A stretch of DNA of 47,327 nt, from the NCBI GenBank assembly GCA_046350375.1, contig JAXMAO010000015.1:1-47327 (forward strand), written 5' to 3'. Positions 36,514 to 45,120 of the stretch are shown here, piece by piece. The translations under genes and the position numbers were made by a program. The stretch comes from JAXMAO01 sp046350375. Its GTDB lineage: Bacteria; Planctomycetota; Phycisphaerae; UBA1845; UTPLA1. Positions within the stretch are counted from its first letter, which is position 1. Each line of letters begins with the position of its first letter. Below the pieces are notes generated by a model. The model searched no databases. It saw nothing but the letters and a program-made list of their open reading frames with translations, and was not told where the DNA came from.

Positions 36514-36621
36514 CGATCCGCTGAGCCGATGGTGCCGTGCTCCGGACTTGTGCCGGGGTGTGGTGCTCTCGGCTCGGTTGGTCGTTAGAGAACTCGCGGT
36601 ATTTCGGAAGAGAGGTTTCAC

Positions 36622-36774
36622 ATGAACTGGTTGTCGATTGGCATTTTCTTCCTGCAGACGGTGCTGGAGCTCTCCAGCAACATCATCACGAACTTCGCGT
36701 TCGGCATTCTGGACACGCTGTTCGATCCGCTCGACATTCTGCTGAGCGGCGTACTGACGTTTGTCCGCCGCTAA
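36622..36774 (+). CDS. Small hydrophobic protein, twin B (50 residues)
   Basis: Same length as twin A and identical at 39 of 50 positions by my alignment, without gaps. It begins 'MNWLSIGIFFLQTVLELSSN' and keeps 'GILDTLFDPLDI' exactly, ending 'SGVLTFVRR'. The changes are almost all conservative (I/V, F/I, L/V, H/R), except 'IFG' to 'FAF' at residues 25-27, which argues that the protein sequence is under selection. AGAGAGG lies seven bases upstream of the ATG. It is 194 bases after twin A and 36 bases before a strong terminator, so the pair can form one transcript from the promoter at 36062. Confidence 0.7.
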   Translation: MNWLSIGIFFLQTVLELSSNIITNFAFGILDTLFDPLDILLSGVLTFVRR

Positions 36775-36810
36775 GCGACCCGCTGGTCGCAAATGCAAAT
36801 GCTTTGGGTC

Positions 36811-36846
36811 GGGGCGCGCAGCAATGCGCGCCCCGGCTTTTTTCTT
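36811..36846 (+). terminator. Rho-independent terminator after the small-protein pair
   Basis: GGGGCGCGC (36811-36819) pairs perfectly with GCGCGCCCC (36826-36834) around a six-base loop, followed by GGC and TTTTTTCTT from 36838. Confidence 0.9.
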
Positions 36847-36970
36847 GCGCCCGCGGCACCCGGCCCCCGCGTGCCTGTCCATCGCCCGCCCGCCGCTTCG
36901 CTCGCCGACGGCTCGGCAGCCCGGGCCCGCCTGATTCAGCCCCACTCGCTGCCGCCGGCCGCCTCCGCGG

Positions 36971-36976
36971 TATAAT
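36971..36976 (+). promoter_or_regulatory. Perfect -10 box upstream of the third small ORF and accD
   Basis: TATAAT 39 bases before the ATG at 37016 and downstream of the terminator, so transcription into the accD unit should start here. No good -35 is found. Confidence 0.6.
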
Positions 36977-37015
36977 GCGGCGCGGGGTCGATGGAGCGCG
37001 ATCGCCGGAGGCGGC

Positions 37016-37180
37016 ATGGTGCTGGCGGGCCTGGGCGCGTTTGCGGCGTTGTGGTGGGCGATCAGTGCCGCCCTGGTGCCCGGGCTGTCGCTGATCGACC
37101 TGACGCCGATCTTCGGGCCGATTCGCGACGTTTTGTCGTCGCTGGTCTTTTCAGTGCGCTCACTCTTCACGTCGTTCTAG
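37016..37180 (+). CDS. Small hydrophobic protein upstream of accD (54 residues)
   Basis: A 54-residue hydrophobic ORF that begins 'MVLAGLGAFAALWWAISAAL' (a likely membrane segment) and continues with 'LTPIFGPIRDVLSSLVF'. GGAGG is four bases before the ATG. The second part loosely follows the pattern of the twins' 'LFDPLDILLSGVLTF' (F-x-P, then D, then L-S, then F), but the match is short and could be chance. It lies 58 bases before accD on the same strand. No family is recognised. Confidence 0.55.
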   Translation: MVLAGLGAFAALWWAISAALVPGLSLIDLTPIFGPIRDVLSSLVFSVRSLFTSF

Positions 37181-37238
37181 GGGTCGGCCCGGCGACGGAT
37201 GCACGATCGCCCGCGGCCCGGCCGCGCGAGAGATTGCC

Positions 37239-38039
37239 ATGGCGAAGGTGGAGGTCCCGGACGGTCTGTGGATGCGCTGCGAAGGCTGCGGCAAGATGAT
37301 CTTCCGCAAGGTGCTGGAAGAGAACCTGCTGGTCTGCCCCGAATGCGGACTGCACTATCGCGTCAACGCCCGCACGCGCATCGAGCAGCTCTGCGACCCC
37401 GGCGCTTTTGAGGAATTCAACGCCGACCTCACCTCGACCGACCCGCTCCGCTGGACCGACACCAAGCCTTACCAGGCGCGCCTTGCCGAGGCCGAGCGCG
37501 CCGCCGGCGTGCGCGAGGCCGTCGTCACCGGCAAGGCCTACATCAAGGGTCGCGCCGTCATCCTCGCGGTGATGGACCCGTTCTTCATCATGGGCTCGAT
37601 GGGCGCCGTGCTGGGCGAAAAGGTGACCGCCGCGATCGAGCAGGCCACCGCTGCCGATCTGCCGGTGGTCATCGTGACCGCGTCCGGCGGCGCCCGCATG
37701 CAGGAGGGGCTCACCAGCCTGATGCAGATGGCCAAGACCTCGGCCGCCGTCGGTCGGCACGACTCGGGACGCGGCCTGTATGTCACCGTCATGACCGACC
37801 CGACCACCGCCGGCGTGGCCGCCAGCTTTGCCTCGCTCGGCGACGTGATCCTCGCCGAGCCGGGCGCGATGATCGGCTTTGCCGGCCCGCGCGTCATCTG
37901 GAACACCGTCAAGACCGAGCTGCCGCAGGGCTTCCAGACCGCCGACTTCATGCTCGAACGTGGATTCGTCGATCGCGTCGTGCCGCGCTCGGCGTTGCGC
38001 AGCGAGATCGCGCGGATCATCGACTACTGCGGCAAGTAG
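37239..38039 (+). CDS. accD: Acetyl-CoA carboxylase carboxyltransferase subunit beta
   Basis: Forms with AccA the carboxyltransferase that makes malonyl-CoA for fatty acid synthesis. The 266-residue protein has the N-terminal zinc ribbon Cys14-x-x-Cys17 and Cys33-x-x-Cys36, then the crotonase-like core: 'GVREAVVTGKAYIKGRAVIL', 'MDPFFIMGSMGAVLGEKVT', 'VIVTASGGARMQEGLTSLMQ', 'TVMTDPTTAGVAASFASLGD' and 'AEPGAMIGFAGPRVI'. The core and zinc ribbon are complete. accA is not in the window. The gene probably shares a transcript with the small ORF in front. Confidence 0.96.
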   Translation: MAKVEVPDGLWMRCEGCGKMIFRKVLEENLLVCPECGLHYRVNARTRIEQLCDPGAFEEFNADLTSTDPLRWTDTKPYQARLAEAERAAGVREAVVTGKAYIKGRAVILAVMDPFFIMGSMGAVLGEKVTAAIEQATAADLPVVIVTASGGARMQEGLTSLMQMAKTSAAVGRHDSGRGLYVTVMTDPTTAGVAASFASLGDVILAEPGAMIGFAGPRVIWNTVKTELPQGFQTADFMLERGFVDRVVPRSALRSEIARIIDYCGK

Positions 38040-38093
38040 CCCGCCCGGCACATTCGCGCACGCTCCGCGCGCACAGCTTCGCCATCACGGGAA

Positions 38094-40820
38094 TCAGCGC
38101 GTCGCCACCGGCTGCGTCTGCGGGCCCGCGGCGGGCGCGTCGCGGCGGACGTCGGGCCGGCTGGTCGCGATGCTCGACTGCTCGGCGAATCGCGGCTCGG
38201 CCAGCCGCGCCTGCCATCGCGCCGCAACCCCGGGTTTCCGCCACGCCGAGTACATCTCCGCCAGCCGCTTCAGGATGCGGCGCTTGTGATCGATCGGCAC
38301 GCCGTCGCTCGCCAGCAGCGCGTCCCAGTCGCCGAGCGCGACCACCTGCTCCGCCTCGGGGTGGCGCTGCTCGCCGTCCAGCACCACCGCCAGCACCAGC
38401 CGCGCCATGGCGACGCTCGGATCGCCGGCCGGACGGCGCCGCGACCAACCCGTCAGCGCCTGCCGCGCCAGCGGCTCGGCCTCGCCGAACCGCCCCTGCT
38501 TGATGTACATGCCCGCCAGGTTGTTGATCGACACGAGCGTGATGGGGTGGTCGGTGCCGAACAGCTGGGTGCGAATCGCCAGCGCCTCGACCGCCAGCGG
38601 CGTCGCGCCGGCGAAGTCGCCCTGTTCGGCCAGCAGCCCGGCCAGGTTGTTCAGGCTCCACGCGACCGACGAGCTCTCGTTGCCATACACCTTGCGATTG
38701 ATCCTGAGCGCCTCGCGGCAAAGCGGTTCGGCGGCGGCGAAGTCGCGCTTCAGCGCCAGCAGCCCCGAGACGTTGTGCAGGCTCTGCGCCACCTCGGCGT
38801 GCTCGTCGCCAAGCAGGCGGCGGCGCATCGCCAGCGCGTCGCGCAGCAGCGGCTCGGCCGATTCCAGGTCGCGCCGGTCGAGCAGCAGCGTCCCGAGGTT
38901 GTTCAGCCCGCGGGCCAGCTCGACATGATCGGCCGGCAGCAGCCGCTGCCGCAGCGCGAGCGAATCGCGAAAGAGCGGCTCGGCGTCGACATAGCGATGC
39001 TCGTCCTGAAGCAACAGCCCCAGCTCGTTTTCGGTGGCGGCGATGTCGAGGTGACCCTGCGGATAGAGCTTGCGCTGCAGCGCCAGCGCGCGGCGCAGCT
39101 CGGGCTCGCCGGCGTCGTAGAGCGCCAGGCTGCGATAGATCGACCCGATGGTGTAGCGCAGCTTGGCGTCGACGTCGGGCTGGTTCGAGAAGCGCCGCTC
39201 GATCGCCGCCAGCCCCGGGCGCAGCACGCTGGCGTCGAGCATCCGCCGCGCCACGTCGGTCAGGTTGCCGGGCGCAAGCGCGTCATCGAAGCGCTGCAGC
39301 GCCGCGGCGATTTCGGCGGGGCTTTCCCGGCGCAGCGTGCCGTCCGGGCCGCGAATCCACTGCTGCGCCAAGCCCGCCTGAACCTGCCGGCGCAGCTCGT
39401 TGCGGATGGTCTGCCCCATCGCGTCCGGCTCGATGCCGCCCAGCAGCGCGGACTGGAACTCGGCCACCTGCTGCATCAGCGCGTAGCGGTCGGCCGCCAG
39501 CATGCTCTGCGCGGCGACGCGCGCCGACTGAATCTGCGTCACCACCGTCAGCGTCGACAGCAGCACGAAGATGGCCGCCGCCAGCGCCACCGCCAGCCGG
39601 TTGCGACGCACGAACTTGACGCCGCGATAGCGAATCGTGTCCGGCCGCGCGCGCACCGGCAGGCCGCGCAGATAGCGCCCGAGGTCGTCGGCGAGCTGCT
39701 CGGCGGTGGCATAGCGCCGCTCCGGCTCCTTCCGAAGCGCCATCAGGACGATGGTGTCGAGGTCGCCGCGCAGCCGGCGGCGCAGTCCGGCCACGTCGGT
39801 CGCGCGGCGCCGCGCCACGTGGTCGGCGTCTGCGACCGGATCGGCTGGCGCGTTCCCGCGCGCCGCGCTCACAATCGCCGTGCTGGGCGGCTGCGGCGCC
39901 TGCTCGCAGACGGCCCGCTCGAACTCGGTGAGCGAGTCGTCGCGCGGCGTGTAGGGCGCCCGGCCGGCGAGCAGCTCGTAGAGCACCACCCCCAGCGAAT
40001 AGATGTCGCTCGCCGTTGTGATCGGCTCGCCGCGAATCTGCTCCGGGCTGGCATAGGCCGGGGTCATCAGCCGATGGCCGGTCTGCGTGACGTGGCGCTC
40101 GACGGCGAGTTCGCCGCTTTCCAGCACCTTGGCAATGCCGAAGTCGAGCAGCGTCGGCACGCCGTCCGCGCTCACCAGGATGTTGCCCGGCTTCATGTCG
40201 CGGTGCACGACCAGGTTCTGGTGCGCGAACTGCACCGCGCCGCACACGGTCCGGAACAGCTCGATCCGCTGCACGATCGTCAGCCGCCGCTGGTCGCAGA
40301 AGCGGTCGATCGGGAGCCCGTCGATGAACTCGAGGATCAGGTACGGGCGCCCGTCGGGCGCAACGCCGCCGTCCAGCAGCCGGCTGATGTTGGGGTGGCG
40401 CAGGTTCGCCAGCAGTTGCCGCTCCTGCCGGAACCGTTCGAGGATGTCGGCCGTGCCCAGGTCGCTGTGGAGAAACTTGACCGCGACGCGCCCCTGGAAC
40501 TGCTCGTCGGCGCGCTCGGCCAGCCAGACGCTGCCCATGCCGCCCGCGGCGACCTGTCGCACCAGCCGATAGGCGCCGATCCGCAGCCCGGCCGCCAGCG
40601 GCGCCGCCGCGTCAGTCGATTCGGGCAGGGCGCGGGTCGGGTTGCGCAGGAAGTCGCCGGCCCGTTCGTCGTGCGTCAGCAGTCGCTGCACCTGCCGGCG
40701 CAGGTCGGCGTCGTCGCCGCAGGCCTGGTCGAGGTAGCCGGTCCGGGCGGCCGGCGGCAGCGCCGCGGCGGCCTCGAACAGCTCGTTAATCTGCCGCCAG
40801 CGGTCGGGTGAGATGCCCAT
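38094..40820 (-). CDS. Membrane-anchored Ser/Thr protein kinase with TPR sensor domain
   Basis: A 908-residue Hanks-type kinase. The N-terminal 'RWRQINELFEAAAALPPAAR' helix region is typical of this bacterial subfamily. The kinase domain (about residues 90-380) has the glycine loop 'QVAAGGMGSVWLAER', the ATP lysine in 'RVAVKFLHSDLG', the catalytic loop 'VVHRDMKPGNILVSADG', 'TLLDFGIAKVL' and the activation segment 'MTPAYASPEQIRGEP'. A transmembrane helix ('LAVALAAAIFVLLSTLTVVT', near residue 440) leads to a C-terminal domain with TPR units ('GLNNLGTLLLDRRDLESAEP', 'SLNNLAGLLAEQGDFAGATP'). The start is taken at the ATG at 40820; an ATG at 40868, 11 bases after the sigma gene stop, is an alternative. 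It is the partner of the upstream sigma factor. Confidence 0.93.
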   Translation of the reverse strand: MGISPDRWRQINELFEAAAALPPAARTGYLDQACGDDADLRRQVQRLLTHDERAGDFLRNPTRALPESTDAAAPLAAGLRIGAYRLVRQVAAGGMGSVWLAERADEQFQGRVAVKFLHSDLGTADILERFRQERQLLANLRHPNISRLLDGGVAPDGRPYLILEFIDGLPIDRFCDQRRLTIVQRIELFRTVCGAVQFAHQNLVVHRDMKPGNILVSADGVPTLLDFGIAKVLESGELAVERHVTQTGHRLMTPAYASPEQIRGEPITTASDIYSLGVVLYELLAGRAPYTPRDDSLTEFERAVCEQAPQPPSTAIVSAARGNAPADPVADADHVARRRATDVAGLRRRLRGDLDTIVLMALRKEPERRYATAEQLADDLGRYLRGLPVRARPDTIRYRGVKFVRRNRLAVALAAAIFVLLSTLTVVTQIQSARVAAQSMLAADRYALMQQVAEFQSALLGGIEPDAMGQTIRNELRRQVQAGLAQQWIRGPDGTLRRESPAEIAAALQRFDDALAPGNLTDVARRMLDASVLRPGLAAIERRFSNQPDVDAKLRYTIGSIYRSLALYDAGEPELRRALALQRKLYPQGHLDIAATENELGLLLQDEHRYVDAEPLFRDSLALRQRLLPADHVELARGLNNLGTLLLDRRDLESAEPLLRDALAMRRRLLGDEHAEVAQSLHNVSGLLALKRDFAAAEPLCREALRINRKVYGNESSSVAWSLNNLAGLLAEQGDFAGATPLAVEALAIRTQLFGTDHPITLVSINNLAGMYIKQGRFGEAEPLARQALTGWSRRRPAGDPSVAMARLVLAVVLDGEQRHPEAEQVVALGDWDALLASDGVPIDHKRRILKRLAEMYSAWRKPGVAARWQARLAEPRFAEQSSIATSRPDVRRDAPAAGPQTQPVATR

Positions 40821-40879
40821 GCGAAGTTGCGAGTCGTTCGCGGCGGCGCACCGCCCGCGGGGGTCCATCGGCGGAAGGG

Positions 40880-41446
40880 CTACGCGCCCGACACCTCGCC
40901 CAGCAGCCACGCGCGGGCCACGCGCCAGCCGCGCTCGACCGTGGAGGGCGACACGCCCAGCACCCCGGCCGTCTCCTCCACCGTCAGCCCGCCGAAGAAC
41001 CGCAGTTCGACGATCTGGCTCTGCTGCGGGTCCATCTCGGCCAGCCGCTCCAGTGCCGCGTCGAGCGTCAGCAGGTCCGTCGAGCGATCTTCGAACGCGA
41101 TCAGCAGCTCGTCCAGCGGCTGGACGGTCTGCCCGCCGCCGCGCTTCTCGGCGTTGCGCTGCCGGGCGTATTGAATGAGCACGCGCCGCATGGTCTGGGC
41201 GGCCGCGCCGAAGAAGTGCACGCGGTTGTTCCAGTTGCCCGGCTCGCCGCCCGCCAGCCGGACGTAGGCCTCGTGCACCAGCGCGGTGGGTTGCAGGGTG
41301 TGGTTGGCCCGTTCGCGGCGGAAGGCCGCCTCGGCGAGCTGTTTCAGCTCGTCATAGATGAGCGGGGCCAACTCGTCCCAGGCCTCGCGCCGGCCGCTGC
41401 CGGCCGCCGCCAGCAGGCGGGTGATCTCGTGGGTTGGGTTCGCCAT
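40880..41446 (-). CDS. ECF-family RNA polymerase sigma factor
   Basis: A 188-residue group IV sigma factor of the type found beside Ser/Thr kinases. Region 2 shows 'YDELKQLAEAAFRRERANHT' and 'LQPTALVHEAYVRLAG', followed by 'FFGAAAQTMRRVLIQYARQR', and region 4 shows 'QQSQIVELRFFGGLTVEETA' and 'LGVSPSTVERGWRVARAWL'. The 'LVHEAYVRLAG...FFGAAA' pattern fits the ECF sub-group annotated as Sigma70-ECF in planctomycetes and acidobacteria. No anti-sigma factor gene lies nearby; the kinase downstream is the likely regulator, by phosphorylation. No clear autoregulated promoter was found before it. Confidence 0.93.
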   Translation of the reverse strand: MANPTHEITRLLAAAGSGRREAWDELAPLIYDELKQLAEAAFRRERANHTLQPTALVHEAYVRLAGGEPGNWNNRVHFFGAAAQTMRRVLIQYARQRNAEKRGGGQTVQPLDELLIAFEDRSTDLLTLDAALERLAEMDPQQSQIVELRFFGGLTVEETAGVLGVSPSTVERGWRVARAWLLGEVSGA

Positions 41447-41610
41447 GGCGCAATTCCGGGATCGGTCCTTTTTTATGACGGACGACGACCCGGTTTGGCA
41501 CAGGTGATTGTGGAGAGCGGCGCTGGCCCGCTTCGACTGTGCCCCGTCATCCTACCGGAACGGCGGTTGCACCTTCAATTACCCCCTCCGGCCTTGCCAA
41601 GGAGCGACTC

Positions 41611-44600
41611 ATGACCCGATTCAAGTTCAGCCTCGTTGTCGTGCTGCTTGTTGCGACCGGTTCGCCCGGCCTGGCGCAGTCGCCGCGGCCGCGCCCCGCG
41701 ATCCTCAAGCCGGCCCACTCGGTCGTCACCGATCTGCACCGCCGCGACGCCATCAGCGTCAAGTTCCGCGACGACCTGCTCATCCGCGCTGAAAACGGCG
41801 CCTTGGTCGACCGCGGCAGCGGCACGCTGACGCCGACGGTCAAGGCCGTTCTGGCGCAGCTCGGCGGCGGCCGCTGGAGCGCCACGTACGCGCTGACAGA
41901 AGAAAAGCTGGCCGCGCTGCGGACCACCGCGCAGGGCAATCTCCGTCGCGCCGTCGCCGATCTGCGAACGCAATTCACGCTCACGCTCGCGCCGGGCAGC
42001 AATCCGGCCGCGGCGCTCGACGCGCTGAACGCCCTCGACGCGGTCGAAATCGCGCTCCCCATGCCGCGCCCCGTCGCACCGCCGACGCCGCCCAACTTCC
42101 AGGCCAACCAGGGCTACCTCAACGCCGCAACGGTCGGCGTCGACGCGCCCGGCATGTGGGCGGGGCCCTACTTCACGACCGGCGTCAACTCAATCGTGGT
42201 CGACATCGAATACAGCTGGAACCTCAGTCACCAGGACCTGCATCCGACGCTGCTCGTCGGTCCGCCGCCGGTCGACCCGTTCAACGACAACAACCACGGC
42301 ACCGCCGTGCTCGGCGAGATGGCGTCGGTCAGCAACGGCTTCGGCACCACCGGCATCTGCTACGGCGTCCAGCCCGCCGACCTGTGGGTCGTGGCGGCCA
42401 ACACCGCCAGCGGTTGGGACGTCGGCGCAGCCGTGCTCACCGCCCTGGGGGCCGGCACGCCGTCGCGAATGGTCATCCTGCTCGAACAGCAGACCGTCGG
42501 ACCCAACTACACCGGCAATCCGCCCGACCCGCAGTTCGGCCTGGTGCCGGTCGAGTGGTACCTGCCGTGGTACAACGCCATTGTCACCGCCACCGGCAAC
42601 GGCGCCATCGTGGTCGAGGCGGCCGGCAACGGGTCGCAGAACCTCGACGACCCGATCTACAGCGTCGGCAACGGCGGTCACTGGCCGTTCCTGCCGCAGA
42701 ACGATTCGGGGGCGATCATCGTCGGTGCGGGCGGCCCGCCGGGCAGCCCGTGGGGCGATCGCTCGCGTCTAACCTTCTCCAACTACGGCGCGACCGTGGA
42801 CCTGCAAGGCTGGGGCGCCGGCGTGATGACCACCGGCTACGGCAACGCCTACTCGGCCGAGGGGCCGAATCTCTACTACACGAACACGTTCAACGGCACG
42901 TCGGCGGCGTCGCCCATCGTCGCCGGGGCCTGTGCGCTGCTGATCTCCTACTTCCAGGCGCATGTCGGCGCCGGCCCGGCGCTCACGCCGGCGCAGGTCA
43001 AGTCGCTGCTGGTCCAAACCGGCTCGCCGCAGCTCGACGGGCAGACGCCCGCCAGCCAGCACATCGGCCCGCGCCCGAACGTGACCGCCGCCGCCGCGCT
43101 GCTCGACTTCACGCCGCCGCAGCCCGACCCGCCGTCGTTCGCGCTCGCGCCGGTGCCGGTCACCCCCACGTCCATCCAGATGAACGCCACAGCGCTCACC
43201 GACGCCAGCCCGCCGATCGAGTACTTCTTCCAGGCCGATCCGAACGGCTGCGGCATCGGACACGACAGCGGCTGGACGAGCGGCACGAACTACATCGACG
43301 GCGGACTGTCGCCCAACACCTGCTATGCCTATCGCGTCAAGGCGCGCGACAGCGCCCTCGGCCACGCCAACGAGACGAACTACTCGCTCGGCGCGAACAC
43401 CGCGACGCTCATCCAAGCGCCGGCGGCCGTGCAGGCCACGAACGTCACCGCGACCAGCATGAACGCTTCCGCGACCGGGGCGCTCTCGAACCTCGGCCTC
43501 GGGCAGTCGGCGGTCTTTTTCGAGCTGGTGCCGCCCGCGCCCGGCAGCCAGGCGAACCAGTGGGTCGCCACCACGTCGCTGATCCTCAACACCCTCGCCC
43601 CCAACACCCACTACACGCTCCGCGCCAAGGCTCGCAACCAGAACGGCATCGAGACCGCCTTCACCGCGCCGCTCGACGTGACCACTCCGGGCACCGCGGT
43701 CGCCTCGTGCGACTGCGATGGCAACGGCTTCTCCGACCCGGCCAGCGATGCCCCCTGCTTCGTCGCCGTGCTGGTCGGCCGCAGCCACGACGCCGGCCAG
43801 CTCGCCCGCTGCGACATGAACGGCGATGGGCGCGTCAACGGCGCCGACGTCCAGCCGTTCCTGGCGTGCCTGACCGGCGGCGGCGGCGACTGCGGCGCCA
43901 ACGGCGCGAGCAACCCCGCGCCGGCCGACGATGCCGTCGGCATCGCGACCAGTACGGCCCTCTCGTGGACGCCCGGCGTCGGCGCCGCGTCGAGCGACGT
44001 CTATCTCGGCACCGACCAGTCAGCGGTGATGAACGCCACGCCCGCGTCGCCCGAGTTCCGCGGCAACACGACCGGCAGCAGCTACTTCCCGGCGCCGCCG
44101 CTGTTGGCCGACACCACCTACTACTGGCGGATCGATTCGCACAGCGGATCGGCCACCTGCCGCGGCCTGGTCTGGAGCTTCGCCACCGCCAGCAACGCGG
44201 AGGCGTCCAACCCGGTTCCAACCGACGGCGCGACCGGCGTCCTGGTGTTCACCTCTCTGAGCTGGACGGCCGCCCCCGGCGCGGTCGAGCACGACGTCTA
44301 TCTCGGCACGACGCAGCTCGAGGTCGAAAACGCCACGCCGTTCTCGCCCGGCGTCTATCGCGGGCGCCAGTCGGGCACCGGCTACTTCCCCGGCTCACTG
44401 AGCCAGGCGACGACCTACTACTGGCGCATCGACGAAGTGAGCGCCGGCCAGAACATCACGCACGGCACGGTGTGGCGCTTCTCAACCATTATCGACGTGG
44501 CGACCAGCCCCGGTCCGTCCGACTTCGCGACGCAGGTCGGCCTCACCGACGCTCTCGTGGGCCGCCGCGATCGGCGCGTTCAGTCACGAGGTCATCTCGG

Positions 44601-45084
44601 CACCGACGCCAACAGCGTAGCCACCGCCACGACCGCCAGCCTCGAATACGGCTCGTCAAACACTCCCAGTTTCTGGCCCGGCACGCTCTCTCCCAACACC
44701 ACCTACTTCTGGCGGATCGACGAGGTCGGCAGCGACACCTTCGCCCGCAGCCACGGCAACACCTGGCGCTTCACAACCCTCGCGCCGCCCAACCCGGCGA
44801 CCAGCCCCAACCCGTTCGACTTCGCCACCAACGTGCCGCTGTTCGTCTCGCTGAGCTGGATCGGCGGCTTCGATGCCGACAACTACGACATCTACCTGGG
44901 CACCGACCTGTCGGCCGTCACCAGCGCCACGCCGGTCTCGCCCGAGTACCGCGGCAACCAGTCGTCCACGTCCTACTTCCCGCCCGGGCTGATGGCCGAG
45001 ACGACCTACTACTGGCGGATCGACGCCCGCAATCAGGCCGGCGCGACGCCCGGCCCGGTGTGGCGCTTCACCACGCAGCCGTAA
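41611..45084 (+). CDS. Secreted subtilisin-like (S8) protease with FN3, dockerin-like and four-fold C-terminal repeats
   Basis: A 1157-residue exported protease. A signal peptide ('FSLVVVLLVATGSPGLAQ') and a prodomain are followed by an S8 domain with Asp198 ('IVVDIEYSWNL'), His229 ('NNHGTAVLGEMAS') and Ser431 ('NGTSAASPIVAGACALL'). Two FN3-like modules follow (about 505-695), then a dockerin-like module (about 699-757, 'CDMNGDGRVNGADVQPFLAC'), and four repeats of about 97 residues (768 to the end) with the pattern 'DVYLGT', 'ATPxSPxYRG', 'SYFP', 'TTYYWRID', 'VWRFTT'. In repeat 3 a stretch from about 44557 to 44594 is read out of frame: the expected 'LSWAAAIGAFSHEVYLGTD' is there in another frame. 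AAGGAG seven bases upstream supports the start. Confidence 0.92.
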   Translation: MTRFKFSLVVVLLVATGSPGLAQSPRPRPAILKPAHSVVTDLHRRDAISVKFRDDLLIRAENGALVDRGSGTLTPTVKAVLAQLGGGRWSATYALTEEKLAALRTTAQGNLRRAVADLRTQFTLTLAPGSNPAAALDALNALDAVEIALPMPRPVAPPTPPNFQANQGYLNAATVGVDAPGMWAGPYFTTGVNSIVVDIEYSWNLSHQDLHPTLLVGPPPVDPFNDNNHGTAVLGEMASVSNGFGTTGICYGVQPADLWVVAANTASGWDVGAAVLTALGAGTPSRMVILLEQQTVGPNYTGNPPDPQFGLVPVEWYLPWYNAIVTATGNGAIVVEAAGNGSQNLDDPIYSVGNGGHWPFLPQNDSGAIIVGAGGPPGSPWGDRSRLTFSNYGATVDLQGWGAGVMTTGYGNAYSAEGPNLYYTNTFNGTSAASPIVAGACALLISYFQAHVGAGPALTPAQVKSLLVQTGSPQLDGQTPASQHIGPRPNVTAAAALLDFTPPQPDPPSFALAPVPVTPTSIQMNATALTDASPPIEYFFQADPNGCGIGHDSGWTSGTNYIDGGLSPNTCYAYRVKARDSALGHANETNYSLGANTATLIQAPAAVQATNVTATSMNASATGALSNLGLGQSAVFFELVPPAPGSQANQWVATTSLILNTLAPNTHYTLRAKARNQNGIETAFTAPLDVTTPGTAVASCDCDGNGFSDPASDAPCFVAVLVGRSHDAGQLARCDMNGDGRVNGADVQPFLACLTGGGGDCGANGASNPAPADDAVGIATSTALSWTPGVGAASSDVYLGTDQSAVMNATPASPEFRGNTTGSSYFPAPPLLADTTYYWRIDSHSGSATCRGLVWSFATASNAEASNPVPTDGATGVLVFTSLSWTAAPGAVEHDVYLGTTQLEVENATPFSPGVYRGRQSGTGYFPGSLSQATTYYWRIDEVSAGQNITHGTVWRFSTIIDVATSPGPSDFATQVGLTDALVGRRDRRVQSRGHLGTDANSVATATTASLEYGSSNTPSFWPGTLSPNTTYFWRIDEVGSDTFARSHGNTWRFTTLAPPNPATSPNPFDFATNVPLFVSLSWIGGFDADNYDIYLGTDLSAVTSATPVSPEYRGNQSSTSYFPPGLMAETTYYWRIDARNQAGATPGPVWRFTTQP

Positions 45085-45120
45085 CGCATGTCGCCCGCGC
45101 CGCGGCGCGGGTGGCTTGGC

